A DNA stretch of 64,000 nt from Kluyveromyces lactis. Its lineage: Eukaryota; Ascomycota; Saccharomycetes; Saccharomycetales; Saccharomycetaceae. Numbering within the stretch: position 1 is the stretch's first letter; every line of letters begins with the position of its first letter. The notes beneath the pieces were generated by a model. The model did no database searches and was not told where the DNA came from. It was given only the letters and a program-made list of their open reading frames with translations. A program made the position numbers and the translations under genes. The stretch lies in assembly GCF_000002515.2 (NCBI RefSeq), contig NC_006037.1:248001-312000 (forward strand). Reading direction: 5' to 3'. Below are positions 17,394 to 28,332 of the stretch, piece after piece.

Positions 17394-18916
17394 ATCAAGT
17401 AAAGCAGTAGAAAGAAAGAAAAAAAAAAAAAAACTAAGAAATGCTAAGGCAGGACAAGAAAAGAATATGAAACTAGGCAAAGGGTAGGGGATGGGATATG
17501 AGGAAAGTTAATGAGGAACTATAATGACACCATTAACAAGATATACACAGAGTGTTATGGGGCAAGTGGGAAAATGTCAATCGGGAAAGAGCTAGAACGA
17601 GCCTAATCAAAAGAAATTTGTGGGTTTCGGAATATTGAATGAGATTGTATGAGCCCTAGCTATTCTCGTTACTTTTTTACTGGGTATGCAGATGATATGA
17701 AGCGGTACCATCTATCTATCTGTAGTAATAACGTACCTCAAAGCTAGATTGTAATTTATTCTATCACACTCATACTTTTTTCCAAAGTTTTTTTCATGGC
17801 AAAAATTGGTTATTGGCCAACGGAAAATGCCAAGAGGTCAAGTCAGTACTTCGGAAGTAACATCATATACAGAAATCCATGCAGTGAAGAAGCCTTATGC
17901 GCTTATTCTCAGGAGAAATGGGAAAGAAAGGAAATGAAAATCACATCAATTTAGATTGTAACATATACACCCTATACTACGCTTTCAGATAGGATTTAAT
18001 TTTCCTGCCATACTTTTCCTCAACTAGAACTCTTACACCTGATTTCATAACCAAGACTGTATTTGACGCAGGATGGGTATATCTCTTCCTCTCTCCATTC
18101 CCTTTAATAATCAGTACCATACCATTGCTTTTTTTTTCGTCTTCCGCTTCAGTAATGGAAACACTGTTGAAGCCAAATTAATCCAATCCGTTATACCTTT
18201 CCAATTTCAACTATCCTTTCTAAGTGGAAACTTATACCATTTTTTGTGTTTTTTTGCCTAGACATCTATTCCATTCTTTACCCAATTTTTTCCCTTCATA
18301 GTTTTTCCCACTACGGATTTCTTGGTACTGTCAGTTTACTGGCCGTATGGGTATTATTTGGGCAAAGTCTAAAATATTGAACCTAAAACGTATTATCTAG
18401 TCCACACATAGCCCTGTACTTTGATAGCCTGTTATTTGAGTAACATCTCGATTTGTAGCGGTGTAGGAATTTTGCTAGCTGAAAATGCTAAAAACCACCA
18501 ATTGCAATGCTGCTTGCGGTTCTATCCTCGACATTTACAGTTTTGTATGTGGAATTGGAATTGACAAAAAAAAAACACCGAAAAAGCCAAGACCTCAAGA
18601 GCAGGGGAAGGGTGCATGTACCAAGGTGTAATATTGGAAGATGATAAAGTTTTGGGTGCATAAATCATATTTTTCAGGGAAGGTTTCTGTCACCTTCATT
18701 CGATATTGAATGGTTCAGAATATATAAGTATGCGAAACTGGACCCCATGTTGATGTTTTTGTTTGTCTCCTCAGGTGTTAATATTCCATCGCATGCGATG
18801 TGGAAGGTTATGTTATGAACATATTTTTGATGCTTTTTGATATGTGTTGTAATTTGATTTTATCAGAATACAACTATAACATCCGTAAATTCTGAACAAA
18901 CTACAACCAATCAGTC
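17394..18916. promoter_or_regulatory. Long upstream region of FTR1
   Basis: About 1.5 kb, AT-rich, with poly-A runs just after the coiled-coil gene (17421-17433). The distal 1.1 kb shows nothing I can name. The proximal part holds two GGGTGCA boxes and a TATA box. No convincing ORF or structured RNA was recognised. Confidence 0.5.
18610..18660 (-). promoter_or_regulatory. Two Aft-type iron-response boxes (TGCACCC)
   Basis: GGGTGCA occurs at 18610-18616 and 18654-18660, i.e. TGCACCC on the minus strand, 44 bp apart and about 260-310 bp before FTR1. Aft1-family regulators bind (T/C)(A/G)CACCC in iron-uptake genes. A TATATAA at 18721-18727 lies between these boxes and the gene. Motifs seen; iron control inferred. 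Confidence 0.7.
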
Positions 18917-20077
18917 ATGGCTGCTAACAAGGTTTTCAACGTTGCTGTGTTCTTCGTTGTGTTCAGAGAATGTTTAGAAGCAGCGGTGATTGTTTCCGTG
19001 TTGCTTTCTTTCTTGAAACAATCCATCGGTTCTAATGATATGGCCACTTATAAAAGGTTGAGAATGCATGTCTGGATCGGTGTTGTTGCTGGTTTCATCA
19101 TTTGTATGGCCATTGGTGGTGGTTTCATTGGTGCTTACTACCGTTACGAAAATGATATTTTCGGTTCTGCTGAAGATTTATGGGAAGGTGTCTTCTGTAT
19201 CATCGCTACCTTAATGATTTCTGTCATGGGTATTGCTATGTTAAGAGTCAACAAGATGCAAGCCAAATGGAGAGTTAAGATTGCCAAGGCCATGCTTGAA
19301 GTTCCAAAGGACAGACGTAAGAAATGGAGTCTTAAATACTGGGCTACCAGATATTCTATGTTTTTGTTGCCATTTATCACTGTTTTGAGAGAAGGTTTGG
19401 AAGCCGTCGTGTTCGTTGCTGGTGCCGGTATTACCACCAAGGATTCCAAGGCCACTGCGTACCCATTGCCTGTCGTCATTGGGTTAATTGCTGGTATCAT
19501 CGTAGGTACTTTGTTGTACTACGGTACTTCTAAGTCATCTCTACAAATCTTCTTGGTCATTTCTACTTGTGTTCTTTACTTGATTGCTTCCGGGTTGTTC
19601 TCCAGAGGTGTGTGGTACTTCGATAACTATTACTTCAACAAGAAGACCGGTGGTGACGCATCCGAATCCGGTGATGGTAACGGGTCCTATAACATCTTAA
19701 GAACCGTGTACCACGTTAACTGTTGTAACCCGGAATTGGACAACGGTTGGGATATCTTCAACTCGTTGTTGGGCTGGCAAAACACTGGTTATTTGTCATC
19801 CATCCTTGCTTACAACTTGTACTGGTTGGTCTTAATGATTGTTATCGGACTAATGATGTACGAAGAAAGAAATGGCCATTTACCATTCTGTAAGAATCTA
19901 AAACTGAGACAATTGAAGCCAAGCTACTATTTAAAACGTAAGCAGAACGAAGAGTTGACCGCTGCTGAACAAGAGGAATTGTTCAAACAAGTCAACAATT
20001 TGGGCGTCGACGAAGAAGGTAACGTCGTCGTTAACAAAGGTGACACTACCAAAGTCAACGTCGAACTCGTGAAATAA
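18917..20077 (+). CDS. FTR1: High-affinity iron permease Ftr1
   Basis: Plasma-membrane permease that takes Fe3+ from the multicopper ferroxidase Fet3. Both essential REXLE iron-exchange motifs are present: RECLE at residues 17-21 in the first membrane segment and REGLE at 158-162 in the fourth. About seven hydrophobic segments can be read (starting VFNVAVFFVVF, IGVVAGFIICMAIGGGFIGA and so on), with a basic/acidic cytosolic C-terminus from about 325. Length 386 against 404 in S. cerevisiae. The two Aft boxes upstream fit iron-regulated expression. No FET3 is in the window. Confidence 0.95.
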   Translation: MAANKVFNVAVFFVVFRECLEAAVIVSVLLSFLKQSIGSNDMATYKRLRMHVWIGVVAGFIICMAIGGGFIGAYYRYENDIFGSAEDLWEGVFCIIATLMISVMGIAMLRVNKMQAKWRVKIAKAMLEVPKDRRKKWSLKYWATRYSMFLLPFITVLREGLEAVVFVAGAGITTKDSKATAYPLPVVIGLIAGIIVGTLLYYGTSKSSLQIFLVISTCVLYLIASGLFSRGVWYFDNYYFNKKTGGDASESGDGNGSYNILRTVYHVNCCNPELDNGWDIFNSLLGWQNTGYLSSILAYNLYWLVLMIVIGLMMYEERNGHLPFCKNLKLRQLKPSYYLKRKQNEELTAAEQEELFKQVNNLGVDEEGNVVVNKGDTTKVNVELVK

Positions 20078-20635
20078 GTGGGTCACTACTAATTTTCACT
20101 AGTTCTTTTATCAGAAGTATGTACACCTGTAAACAATCAAATATAATGTAAAGTATCTTTTGGTTTATCGATTAGCAAGTTAACTGCATAGTTGCCAGTT
20201 GGGTAAAACTCTATATTCATCTGGGAAATGGAAGCAACAAATATTTATCAGTTGGGAACCCTGATGACTACTGAACGAAAACCGGCTTAGACCACCTCCC
20301 CTCTCTCCTGAATCGTGTAACAATTCCTCTTACAATGGCGTGTGTACGTCTCCGCACCTTGCCCAACGCTGTTAGTACAGAGTATAATGATGTATGTGTC
20401 GTCCTACCCTTACCATCCGAATAAGACAGAAGAACGCAGCTTGACGAGGTGCCTCTCGAAGCATGTCGAAATGAAATTTCTTTTTCTAATTTCCGGTGCA
20501 CATTGGCGGAGAAGACACTGCACAACACTTGAAATTCCTGTACGAATGGAAGAGTCTTGAAGGCTTTAAAATCATTACCCGCAAACAGCTGTTCACATAC
20601 ATATACGGACATATCAAACATTCTTATCAAACAGA

Positions 20636-20674
<39 letters not shown>

Positions 20675-21552
20675 TCTGCAATAATCGGAGCTGAAAGACT
20701 TATTTCCTACCCTGATTGAGCTCTACATCCCGCTATACCATTAAACATAGATAGCTTTCAGCGTTTCAAAACTGCTTTTTTCCACTTTCCTAATTAGACC
20801 TAAGATAATCAAGCTACTACATACCGAACTTCTTCTTTGTTGTCTTAATACCTTTTTTTCTTTTGGAAAAAATTATAGGAAAAAAAAAATTGAAAAGAGA
20901 AGTACTGTAAGTATTCCTCAATTGCCTTCGTTACTCATAAGGTTTAAGAATTAACGGCTGGTATACAGGAATAACTCGGTATCCATATTACTTGTGTTGT
21001 ACCATTTGACGCTATTTTCTGAAAGAATCTGCTACGAATACTTCTCCTTCCCAACTTTACTCACTGTACTTGTATTTGATTTGATGTGTACTGAAATTTT
21101 ACAGAGACATTACTTACTAGGTTTAAAAATTTCAACAGAACTTTTAAAGGTCAAATTTTGAGAGATAAAAAAAAGATACTATATATCAGTGTTTTTGACT
21201 AGTATTTGAGGAGATTGATAGAGAAACTGCTGTCTCTGGCTTATTCTGTTCACGTTCTCAGTATCCAACCCCCAATTATAAGGCTGAATATCTTCCTTTT
21301 TTTCTTTCTCTTCTCTTTCTGGTAGGATTTTTAGTCAGACAACGGCTTAATCAACTTTAAGGAAAGAAAAAGAAAACACACATATTGGAGTGACCTAATC
21401 TAATTCATTTGTCTTAATATTCACACTCCCTAATTGTCATTTTCATTGTCCCTTTGCTGGCTTCTTACTGCTGACTTTTGAAGCTTTTTTTGTGGTTATT
21501 ATTCACTGAAGACAGCACAGACACATTCTGTATCGCATTCAAATAGCACACA
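20078..21552. promoter_or_regulatory. Long upstream region of the copper-fist gene
   Basis: About 1.5 kb. It contains a (TA)16 microsatellite (20641-20672) and T-rich and pyrimidine-rich tracts close to the ATG (21290-21320). A minus-strand open frame across 20268-20681 is made partly of the TA repeat and reads as Tyr-Ile repeats, so I do not call it. Presumably promoter and long 5' leader. Confidence 0.45.
20641..20672. repeat. (TA)n dinucleotide microsatellite
   Basis: An uninterrupted run of about 16 TA units in the FTR1-HAA1 intergenic space. Likely length-variable. Confidence 0.9.
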
Positions 21553-23256
21553 ATGGTTCTTATCAACGGTGTGAAATATGCCTGTGAAAGGTGTATTAGA
21601 GGACACAGAGTGACTACATGTAACCATACAGATCAGCCGTTGACTATGATTAAACCGAAAGGTAGGCCGTCAACGACTTGTGCTCATTGTAAAGAACTAC
21701 GGAAGAACAGGAATGCGAATCCATCGGGCCAATGCACTTGTGGGCGACAAGAGAAGAAACGGATCGCACAGAAGGCAAGAGAAGAATCGGGATGTGTTTG
21801 TAAGAATGATCCGGATCACTGCCCGTGTCATAAGAAGCGTGCGCCAAGAAGGAAAAAACAATCACATCAAGGCAATTCCGCTGTAGGACTGGATATCAAT
21901 GGTAAAATATCAAAACATACTAATAGCGGATATTCACACCAATCTCTACATTCTCTGGATTCGTCACATTCTGTCGATCAGGATTTATCGAACTTCCTGG
22001 CGTCTCCGATCTCTATGAATACAAGCTTTTCCACTGGCTGGGATAATGCGTCGCTGTCAAGTTCTAATCGGTCTCCACCTGGTAACGGACCGGATAGTAA
22101 AAATACAATCGGATTAGAACCTCTAAGTACCATGAAACCTATCACACCCAAGACGAGGACTAAAGTCGGTGAAGTTTTCATTCCGCTTACGGAATACGTC
22201 CCAACGAATATTGCTTCTTCAGAGGACCAAGCCGATCACATCAATCCACTTCTCATGGGAGAGCACGTATCTATCTACAATGACGTCTCTGCAGATGCCC
22301 CAAATGTGACGTATTTCGCGGATACTTCGAAATCTTTGAGTTATAATCAGTTGAAAGAGCAACGGAAGGCTCTTAGCGAACAACATTTGCGTAACAATGT
22401 AGATAACATTTCAAAGAGTGGATCAACCCAACGCGTTCCACTCTCAGTCGCTGGCCGTTCATCTTCTTTTGTGTCAAATATATCTTCTCATGACTCCGTG
22501 GCATCATCAAACAATGATTTCATTAGTTCATTAAACAGTTCGGATTCTCTGTCTTCTATGCTTCATAGTGGTAACGCTCATCACTACCAGGATATGCTTC
22601 ATCATTCTAATAATGGACGCGGATATCTTAACCCTGTTCAAGTGGACCAATCTCAAAATGTATATGGCTTTGATACGGACAGCGTACGAAGCGTCGAAGT
22701 TCTATCTATAACTCCTAGCTTTATGGATATTCCGGAATCAAAGCCACCGAGTATCGGTTCAAACTCATCTACAAATCCATTTATAAGTTGGAAGAGCGTC
22801 AATTCTAGAAGGGAACGTTCCGTTAGTATACACAAAAATCATCGTTATGACAATGAGAATAAAAGGAAGAGACATCCGAAAAATGTACCCAACACTTCTA
22901 CGCCACAAATCAAGTCTATGGTTTCACCAGCAGAAACTAACAGCACAGCACTTCCGGCATCTGGTAATCATTTCAACTCACCAGCGGATTCCACCAATAC
23001 AGTTCTAAGTGCTAATACACAGTACGGAGATCCATCCGTATTCAGCATCGAGAAGGTCGGAGTAGCGCCATCCTTTGTAGAACCGTCATTCACCACTGAC
23101 TTCAACCAGGCACTGAAACAATCAAATATGGTGAACCAAAACATCATCGATAACAACTCTCTGTTCAGTGGCACTAGTGAAGGTAATAACCCCTCTCCTA
23201 ACGACCTGTTCCCCGTTGAATTCGCAGACATTGATGATTTGATGACACACTTATAA
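21553..23256 (+). CDS. HAA1: Copper-fist transcription factor, Haa1/Cup2 type
   Basis: The N-terminal 40 residues form a copper-fist DNA-binding domain: MVLINGVKYACERC with Cys11, Cys14, Cys23 and His25 as metal ligands and the minor-groove motif KGRP at 36-39. A second Cys-rich stretch follows (TTCAHCKELRKNRNANPSGQCTCG, then CVCKNDPDHCPCHKK), as in Cup2/Haa1. The remaining about 440 residues are Ser/Asn-rich and end in an acidic hydrophobic motif (DLFPVEFADIDDLMTHL) that looks like an activation domain. S. cerevisiae has two ohnologues, Cup2 (copper detoxification) and Haa1 (weak-acid stress). This single gene could serve either role. The neighbours RAD54 and SUT1/2 match the CUP2 side, while REC8 matches the HAA1 side. 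Confidence 0.88.
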   Translation: MVLINGVKYACERCIRGHRVTTCNHTDQPLTMIKPKGRPSTTCAHCKELRKNRNANPSGQCTCGRQEKKRIAQKAREESGCVCKNDPDHCPCHKKRAPRRKKQSHQGNSAVGLDINGKISKHTNSGYSHQSLHSLDSSHSVDQDLSNFLASPISMNTSFSTGWDNASLSSSNRSPPGNGPDSKNTIGLEPLSTMKPITPKTRTKVGEVFIPLTEYVPTNIASSEDQADHINPLLMGEHVSIYNDVSADAPNVTYFADTSKSLSYNQLKEQRKALSEQHLRNNVDNISKSGSTQRVPLSVAGRSSSFVSNISSHDSVASSNNDFISSLNSSDSLSSMLHSGNAHHYQDMLHHSNNGRGYLNPVQVDQSQNVYGFDTDSVRSVEVLSITPSFMDIPESKPPSIGSNSSTNPFISWKSVNSRRERSVSIHKNHRYDNENKRKRHPKNVPNTSTPQIKSMVSPAETNSTALPASGNHFNSPADSTNTVLSANTQYGDPSVFSIEKVGVAPSFVEPSFTTDFNQALKQSNMVNQNIIDNNSLFSGTSEGNNPSPNDLFPVEFADIDDLMTHL

Positions 23257-23515
23257 TTCTTAAACTACCTTATTCTAGGGTAAGTACATATGTTCATGTA
23301 ACTCTATTCAAACATACTCGTAATAAAATTAGCTTTAATATGGAAATCCATATTCAAACTGTATTTATATAAATTAGGATCGGCTCAAAGATCTCGAAAA
23401 CTTGAGTTGCCTCTTCATATTAACCGAGTTATCTGTTCCGAACCGCCCAGAAACCGAATTTATTAATGCGTCTATATAGTAGTGAAATTAAAATGTACTT
23501 TAAAAAAATGAAAGA

Positions 23516-26203
23516 TCAATGCGATATATATTGAAATGCAAAACTGATGTCTTTGTGATTGAATTCATTTTTCAAGAGATGGTCGTTTGTTTTTGCTAAT
23601 GCATCGTGATTCAAATGATTCCACGAAGTCGCGTCACCGTATAGCATTACCGGAGCTTTCAAAATTTGCTTTCCATTCTTACAGCGTTTACAATTATATG
23701 TCTCATGGGTATCACATATGGTTTTTGTATCAAGTTTGAACAATTGCTTCAAATTATCCGAACTGAACAATCGTTCAACATCCTCCTTTTCATCCACAAC
23801 ACATGAACTCAAACTCATCTTCATCGATTGTCTTTGGAAAATCTTCTCTTCAATGGTACCAGTACTAATGAATCTGTAGATAAAACAATCTTTCTTTTGC
23901 CCATCTCTCCAAACTCTAGCCAAAGCTTGTTGATCTGCAGCCGGGTTCCAATCTGGATCTAATAAAATCAATCTGTTGGCACCAATCAAGTTTATACCGC
24001 AACCACCGGCCTTGGAACTTAACAAAAATATAAACTCTTGTCCCTCCGGATCATTGAACCGGTCCACTAACTTTTGTCTTTTATTGATGTTCATGGTACC
24101 ATCCAATCTCAATACGCCATAGTGGTTACTAAAACACATTTTTTCAATCAAGTCTAGCGTCTGGGTATAGTTTGAAATCAACACAATCTTGTCGTTAGAC
24201 TCCGTTTTAATTTTGTACAAAAATCTTGCCAAGACCGAAAACTTACTGGAAAAAGCTGTCTGAATAACGCTTCTATTTCTTGAAGTGCGGGAGTCAACAG
24301 AAGATTGATAATCGTCGGGTATTAACTCTTCTGAACCCGGAATGTCTTCAGATAGCTCTAATAAGTCTGGATGGTTACATAATTTTTTTAACAAACCGAT
24401 TGCCTTCAACGGTTGGTTACTATCCCCTTTAACGATCTTCTTAACAGCTCTTGATTCAATGAAATGCTGATATAGAGATTGCTGAAATGGTGTTAAATTT
24501 ATGAATATAACATGCTCGTATTTGCAAGGTAGATATTTTGCCAAAATATTGTTGGTACGCCTGATAATGAACTTCGAGACAATGTTTGAAAGTTGTCTCA
24601 ACCTATCCTTACCCAAAGTGACCTCTTCATCTGTAGCCAATGAATCTCTACTCTGTAAAATCGGTAATTCGAAGTTTTTCCTAAAGTCATTTCTGGAACC
24701 CAACAATCCGGGATTTGAGAAATTTAATAATGCAAAATACTCCGATAAATCATTTTGAATCGGAGTTCCCGATAGAATAACTCTTCTCGGACACCTAATG
24801 GAATCCAATGCCGTGAATGTTAAGGAATCTGCATTCTTCAAACGATGCCCCTCATCTGCTAACATTAGTCCAACCTCACAGTTCTTTAACTGTTCGACAT
24901 TACGCCTTAAAGTGTCATAAGAAATGATGAGGACAGGTTTGACGATATTTCTACCTTGAGCTGAAGCCCAATGACTCACTGAATCCGCCACATTTCCATT
25001 ATTTAGACTGGACTTTTTACCGTCAATAGCCAATGAAGAAAGAGAACCTGGTCCCAACCATTTGTCAATTTCATTTGCCCAATTGTTGACTAAAGATGAT
25101 GGACACACAATAATACATTTATCAATTGATCTCCTACCTTGCGGACCTTGTTTCAACATGGTCCACATTAACGCTAAGCATTGTAATGTCTTACCCAATC
25201 CCATTTCATCTGCCATAATACACCCATAGGCTCCCCTGTTTCTAGAATTTTCATTGATTTTAATAACGTCTTTAAGGGACGAGACATCAGTTTCAACCGG
25301 TGATTTCGAACCTGTTATGTTAGAATCAGCTTGTGTATCAGCTTTTTCCATTGATTGAGAGCTTGAGTCCAACACTGTTTTGGCATCCAAAAAGTCTTTC
25401 ATGACTAAACCAGTAACACATCTATACAAAAATCTAACACCCTCAACTTGATGCGGTCTTAAAATCTTAGCCAATTTGGGATCAATCACAACTGGTACGT
25501 TGGGGAACTTTTTTGATGTATTATCTTCAGAAGATCCTAATAGCTCTTTTAGGGTTTTATTCTTCACACCGTTGGATAGCATTTTAGGGTGATGAATTGA
25601 TGGAGCAGAATTGGGCGAAGATTCCTTTGCTTTCTGGTCTTGCGACTCTGAATCCTTCCCCTTTTGAGACTTCTTAGTGTCTACTGCATTTTGTCTAAAC
25701 GATTCCAAATCTTCATGCTGCTCAGGGATATCACCGTCCACTGTAGGATCATAAAGAACGATGGCAAGCTCGTCTGTCGGATCATGCAACGGTCTTGGTG
25801 GTATAACAACTTTTGCCTTGGTTCCCAAAGCCATCGGAATATTGTGCCTTGGAACGTACCCCTTGATCGGTACGGTAAATGACCGTCTTAATGTTGAATA
25901 TATTGTATCCAGTCTTGATGGCTCTGCATTCAATCTGGATAAAGATAGTGCATCTTTCCTTTTAACGTGCAAATCAGAATCTAAGGAAGAATCCATATTT
26001 GCATAAGTCGTTTGAGATCTTCTTGAAGATCTCACTCCATATCGTTTGGCATGGTCGGTTTTATTAACTTTAAACGGAACTTTGAAAGGTTTCGTTAACG
26101 TTTCCAGTGCTTGGTTAGTGTCCAACCTTCTTGGTCTCAAATTTGGACGAGCTCCAGCACCGATCCCGTTTGGCGGTCTGTCTGGTAACCTCCGGCGTGC
26201 CAT
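23516..26203 (-). CDS. RAD54: Recombination motor protein Rad54
   Basis: Swi2/Snf2 dsDNA translocase that works with Rad51 in homologous recombination. The N-terminus MARRRLPDRPPNGIGAGARP is almost identical to S. cerevisiae Rad54. Helicase motifs appear in order: DEMGLGKT (Walker A, about 330), ADEGHRLKN (about 450), LSGTPIQNDLSEYF (about 475), the C-terminal lobe with SSKAGGCGINLIGANRLIL and DPDWNPAADQQALARVWRDGQ, and a Zn-binding Cys cluster (CDTHETYNCKRC) near the end. Length 895 against 898. It converges with HAA1. An MCB (ACGCGT) in the promoter fits G1/S expression. Confidence 0.97.
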   Translation of the reverse strand: MARRRLPDRPPNGIGAGARPNLRPRRLDTNQALETLTKPFKVPFKVNKTDHAKRYGVRSSRRSQTTYANMDSSLDSDLHVKRKDALSLSRLNAEPSRLDTIYSTLRRSFTVPIKGYVPRHNIPMALGTKAKVVIPPRPLHDPTDELAIVLYDPTVDGDIPEQHEDLESFRQNAVDTKKSQKGKDSESQDQKAKESSPNSAPSIHHPKMLSNGVKNKTLKELLGSSEDNTSKKFPNVPVVIDPKLAKILRPHQVEGVRFLYRCVTGLVMKDFLDAKTVLDSSSQSMEKADTQADSNITGSKSPVETDVSSLKDVIKINENSRNRGAYGCIMADEMGLGKTLQCLALMWTMLKQGPQGRRSIDKCIIVCPSSLVNNWANEIDKWLGPGSLSSLAIDGKKSSLNNGNVADSVSHWASAQGRNIVKPVLIISYDTLRRNVEQLKNCEVGLMLADEGHRLKNADSLTFTALDSIRCPRRVILSGTPIQNDLSEYFALLNFSNPGLLGSRNDFRKNFELPILQSRDSLATDEEVTLGKDRLRQLSNIVSKFIIRRTNNILAKYLPCKYEHVIFINLTPFQQSLYQHFIESRAVKKIVKGDSNQPLKAIGLLKKLCNHPDLLELSEDIPGSEELIPDDYQSSVDSRTSRNRSVIQTAFSSKFSVLARFLYKIKTESNDKIVLISNYTQTLDLIEKMCFSNHYGVLRLDGTMNINKRQKLVDRFNDPEGQEFIFLLSSKAGGCGINLIGANRLILLDPDWNPAADQQALARVWRDGQKKDCFIYRFISTGTIEEKIFQRQSMKMSLSSCVVDEKEDVERLFSSDNLKQLFKLDTKTICDTHETYNCKRCKNGKQILKAPVMLYGDATSWNHLNHDALAKTNDHLLKNEFNHKDISFAFQYISH

Positions 26204-26368
26204 AGTCTTTCGGTAAATGAAACGATGGTATATCCCCTGGTGTTAAGTGTGTACATTAAAGTAAGACTAGGGCATTATAATCATTCACCATGTTAATCAT
26301 TTTAGTAATGTATTTTATGTTTTGTAAATAAAGATGATGATGAGATTTCAGTTGAGGCAAACACGAAA

Positions 26369-26374
26369 ACGCGT
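26369..26374 (+). promoter_or_regulatory. MluI cell-cycle box (MCB) upstream of RAD54
   Basis: ACGCGT about 165 bp before the RAD54 ATG. S. cerevisiae RAD54 also has an MCB, bound by MBF. A single 6-mer, so moderate support. Confidence 0.5.
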
Positions 26375-27139
26375 GGTGGCAAAAAATCAAAAACGTAAAC
26401 ATTGCTGAAAAGGAAAAATACAAGAAAGCATTACCCTGACATTCACGTGAACGTTAACCAAAACAAAAGATTACCTCCGAAATCGTAAATTCCATTGAAG
26501 TTACCCTACCACATTAATGATGGACAAGCCTCAAGGAACGAGCGCACTTCCACAAATTTCGGAGCCCCTCACCCAGTTTTCCTTCGATATCATTTTGTTG
26601 CTAGGCAAGACATTGTATTCAGACCACTCCGAAAAAAAAGAAAAAGAAGTCAGTCACCTGATACAAAATCACATTAAACTCCCAAAAACTCCGAAAAGGG
26701 TAACCTCCAGCGTTCTTAGTATAATCTCGCATACGTCTCCAACAACCCCATGTGGGTAGCGATAATTTCCCAACACGCCAACTCTTGACAACTATTAGGA
26801 GCCAACGGACATGTACCTCCGATTCTCTCAATTACATCTTTGATAATAGTGCTCGGTTGTTAAATCACTTACAAACTTTTTTTTTTAAAGAGGAGGGGAA
26901 AGGGGGTTTGTTCCTTTATTGGAGACAGATTCGGATTCCTTCGGCAAAACTTTCAATGTAAATAGAGAGGTGGTGAGGAGTAAAAAAGAAATCTTGATAG
27001 ATATCAAAGAAAAACACGCTCACATAATATTCTAACTACTTAGGGTCTCAAAACTGGAAATTGTCGGAGCTTCTTATGTTTCTGCTAATCGAATCTCCAT
27101 TAAAGTTTCTCTCCTCATAAGGGGGAGTTAAAACAGATG

Positions 27140-27160
27140 GGAGTACCATTTCGGTACTCC
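27140..27160. repeat. Short perfect inverted repeat
   Basis: GGAGTACC and GGTACTCC, separated by five nucleotides (ATTTC), could form a stem-loop in RNA or mark a palindromic binding site. Confidence 0.7.
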
Positions 27161-27894
27161 AAGCAAACTCCTTAGCTTCGTATTTACATTGCCAGGCGTA
27201 GAAAACTGGAAGGACTTCTCTATTATGTTCATTTTTCGTTCTTTTTGAAAAAAAAAAAAAAGACAGTTTCTCCGATTTAGAGCTAGAAAGCGTTGTAGTG
27301 GAGGCAAGATTCTCAAAAAGTTTTTCCATTCTAATCTAACGGGGAACCAGTTTTTGGTGCCAACCGATTTGTTTCTAGTTAGAGTGACGACTGTGGTTAC
27401 GAATTTTTGGCCAGATGGAACAGAGCTTTATCTTGCCCCACCGTTGGAGTTTTTGTTAGCTACAATCAACTACGTAGTAATCCGGTACTTGGTTTCTGTG
27501 TGGTGCAATTTTTTGGGTTCGGGAAAACAGAGGGGTAGAATGTGCCATTATACCTAATACTTACGAATTGAGCAATTAGCGACAATTATACCCAGTCGTT
27601 TACGCCTCACGTACCAGAGAATTTCTTGACCGTTGGGTTCTTTGCCTGGTCTTCAATTCTGTTTTACTACGCAGCGTCCTCCGAATTGATTGGAGTTGGC
27701 ATGATGTAGCAACCTGTCTCCATGAACTTCAACAATTGACTGCCTCTGGTAGTAGTAGACTATCAGCAAGAGATATGTATATTTACATTCAATGTTGTAC
27801 TTTTTTCTTTCTTTTGATATGTTTCTGTACCTGCTTTTTTACAGTCCGGTGTTGTGATGTGAATTTTTACATGATGGAAAGGCTCGTATCATAA

Positions 27895-27912
27895 TTTTTT
27901 TTTTTTTTTTTT
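27895..27912. repeat. Poly-T tract
   Basis: 18 consecutive T about 420 bp upstream of the SUT1/2-type gene. Such tracts exclude nucleosomes in yeast promoters. Confidence 0.8.
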
Positions 27913-28151
27913 GAATTTTCATCTGAGAAATTACAGGTAGTCAAGACGTCGGTTTTACCTGTGGGTACAGAGGACTTTGTAGGAGTGGTCCTAATACAGA
28001 ATACACCGAGATTCAGAGTTCCTTTCGGGACGACACCTCATGAGTTTGGAGATGGGGTTATGGTGGAGTTCATGGCTATAAAGATACCTTCTTTTGTTGT
28101 ATATCGGGTATTTTCCGTTCATATGAATACTATTGGTATGTATAAATATAT

Positions 28152-28172
28152 TTATATATATATATATATATA
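28152..28172. repeat. TA-rich dinucleotide repeat
   Basis: About ten TA units roughly 160 bp upstream of the SUT1/2-type start. It may act as a TATA region. Confidence 0.8.
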
Positions 28173-28332
28173 GATTATGGTTTGTGGATTGTTTATCTAT
28201 TAATTTCCTTCCATCTTCTTTTCGGAGTTTTACTAATGTATTATTTTACCTTTAGTTAGTTAAGCATTATCTCATTACAGAGTTTTTTTTTAGAGAACAC
28301 TACGCAATTTAATCAAGAAACCAATCGTCATC

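Larger units (their letters stand above)
26204..28332. promoter_or_regulatory. 2.1-kb divergent region between RAD54 and SUT1/2
   Basis: The largest non-coding stretch in the window. It contains the RAD54 MCB, an 8-bp inverted repeat (27140-27160), an 18-nt T run (27895-27912), and a TA-rich repeat (28152-28172) close to the SUT gene. Small open frames exist on both strands but none has protein-like composition. It may hold a long regulated promoter or an unannotated RNA; I recognised no known RNA family. Confidence 0.45.

Noticed and set aside
20268-20681. 137-codon minus-strand frame between FTR1 and HAA1, with GTATGT- and TACTAAC-like signals
   Set aside because: It starts in the TA microsatellite (Ile-Tyr repeat) and the rest has no protein-like features. 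Splice-like words of this length occur by chance.
26600-26720. CCGAAAA words as a possible centromere CDEIII
   Set aside because: No matching CDEI/AT-rich CDEII arrangement around them; purine-rich low-complexity DNA explains the words.
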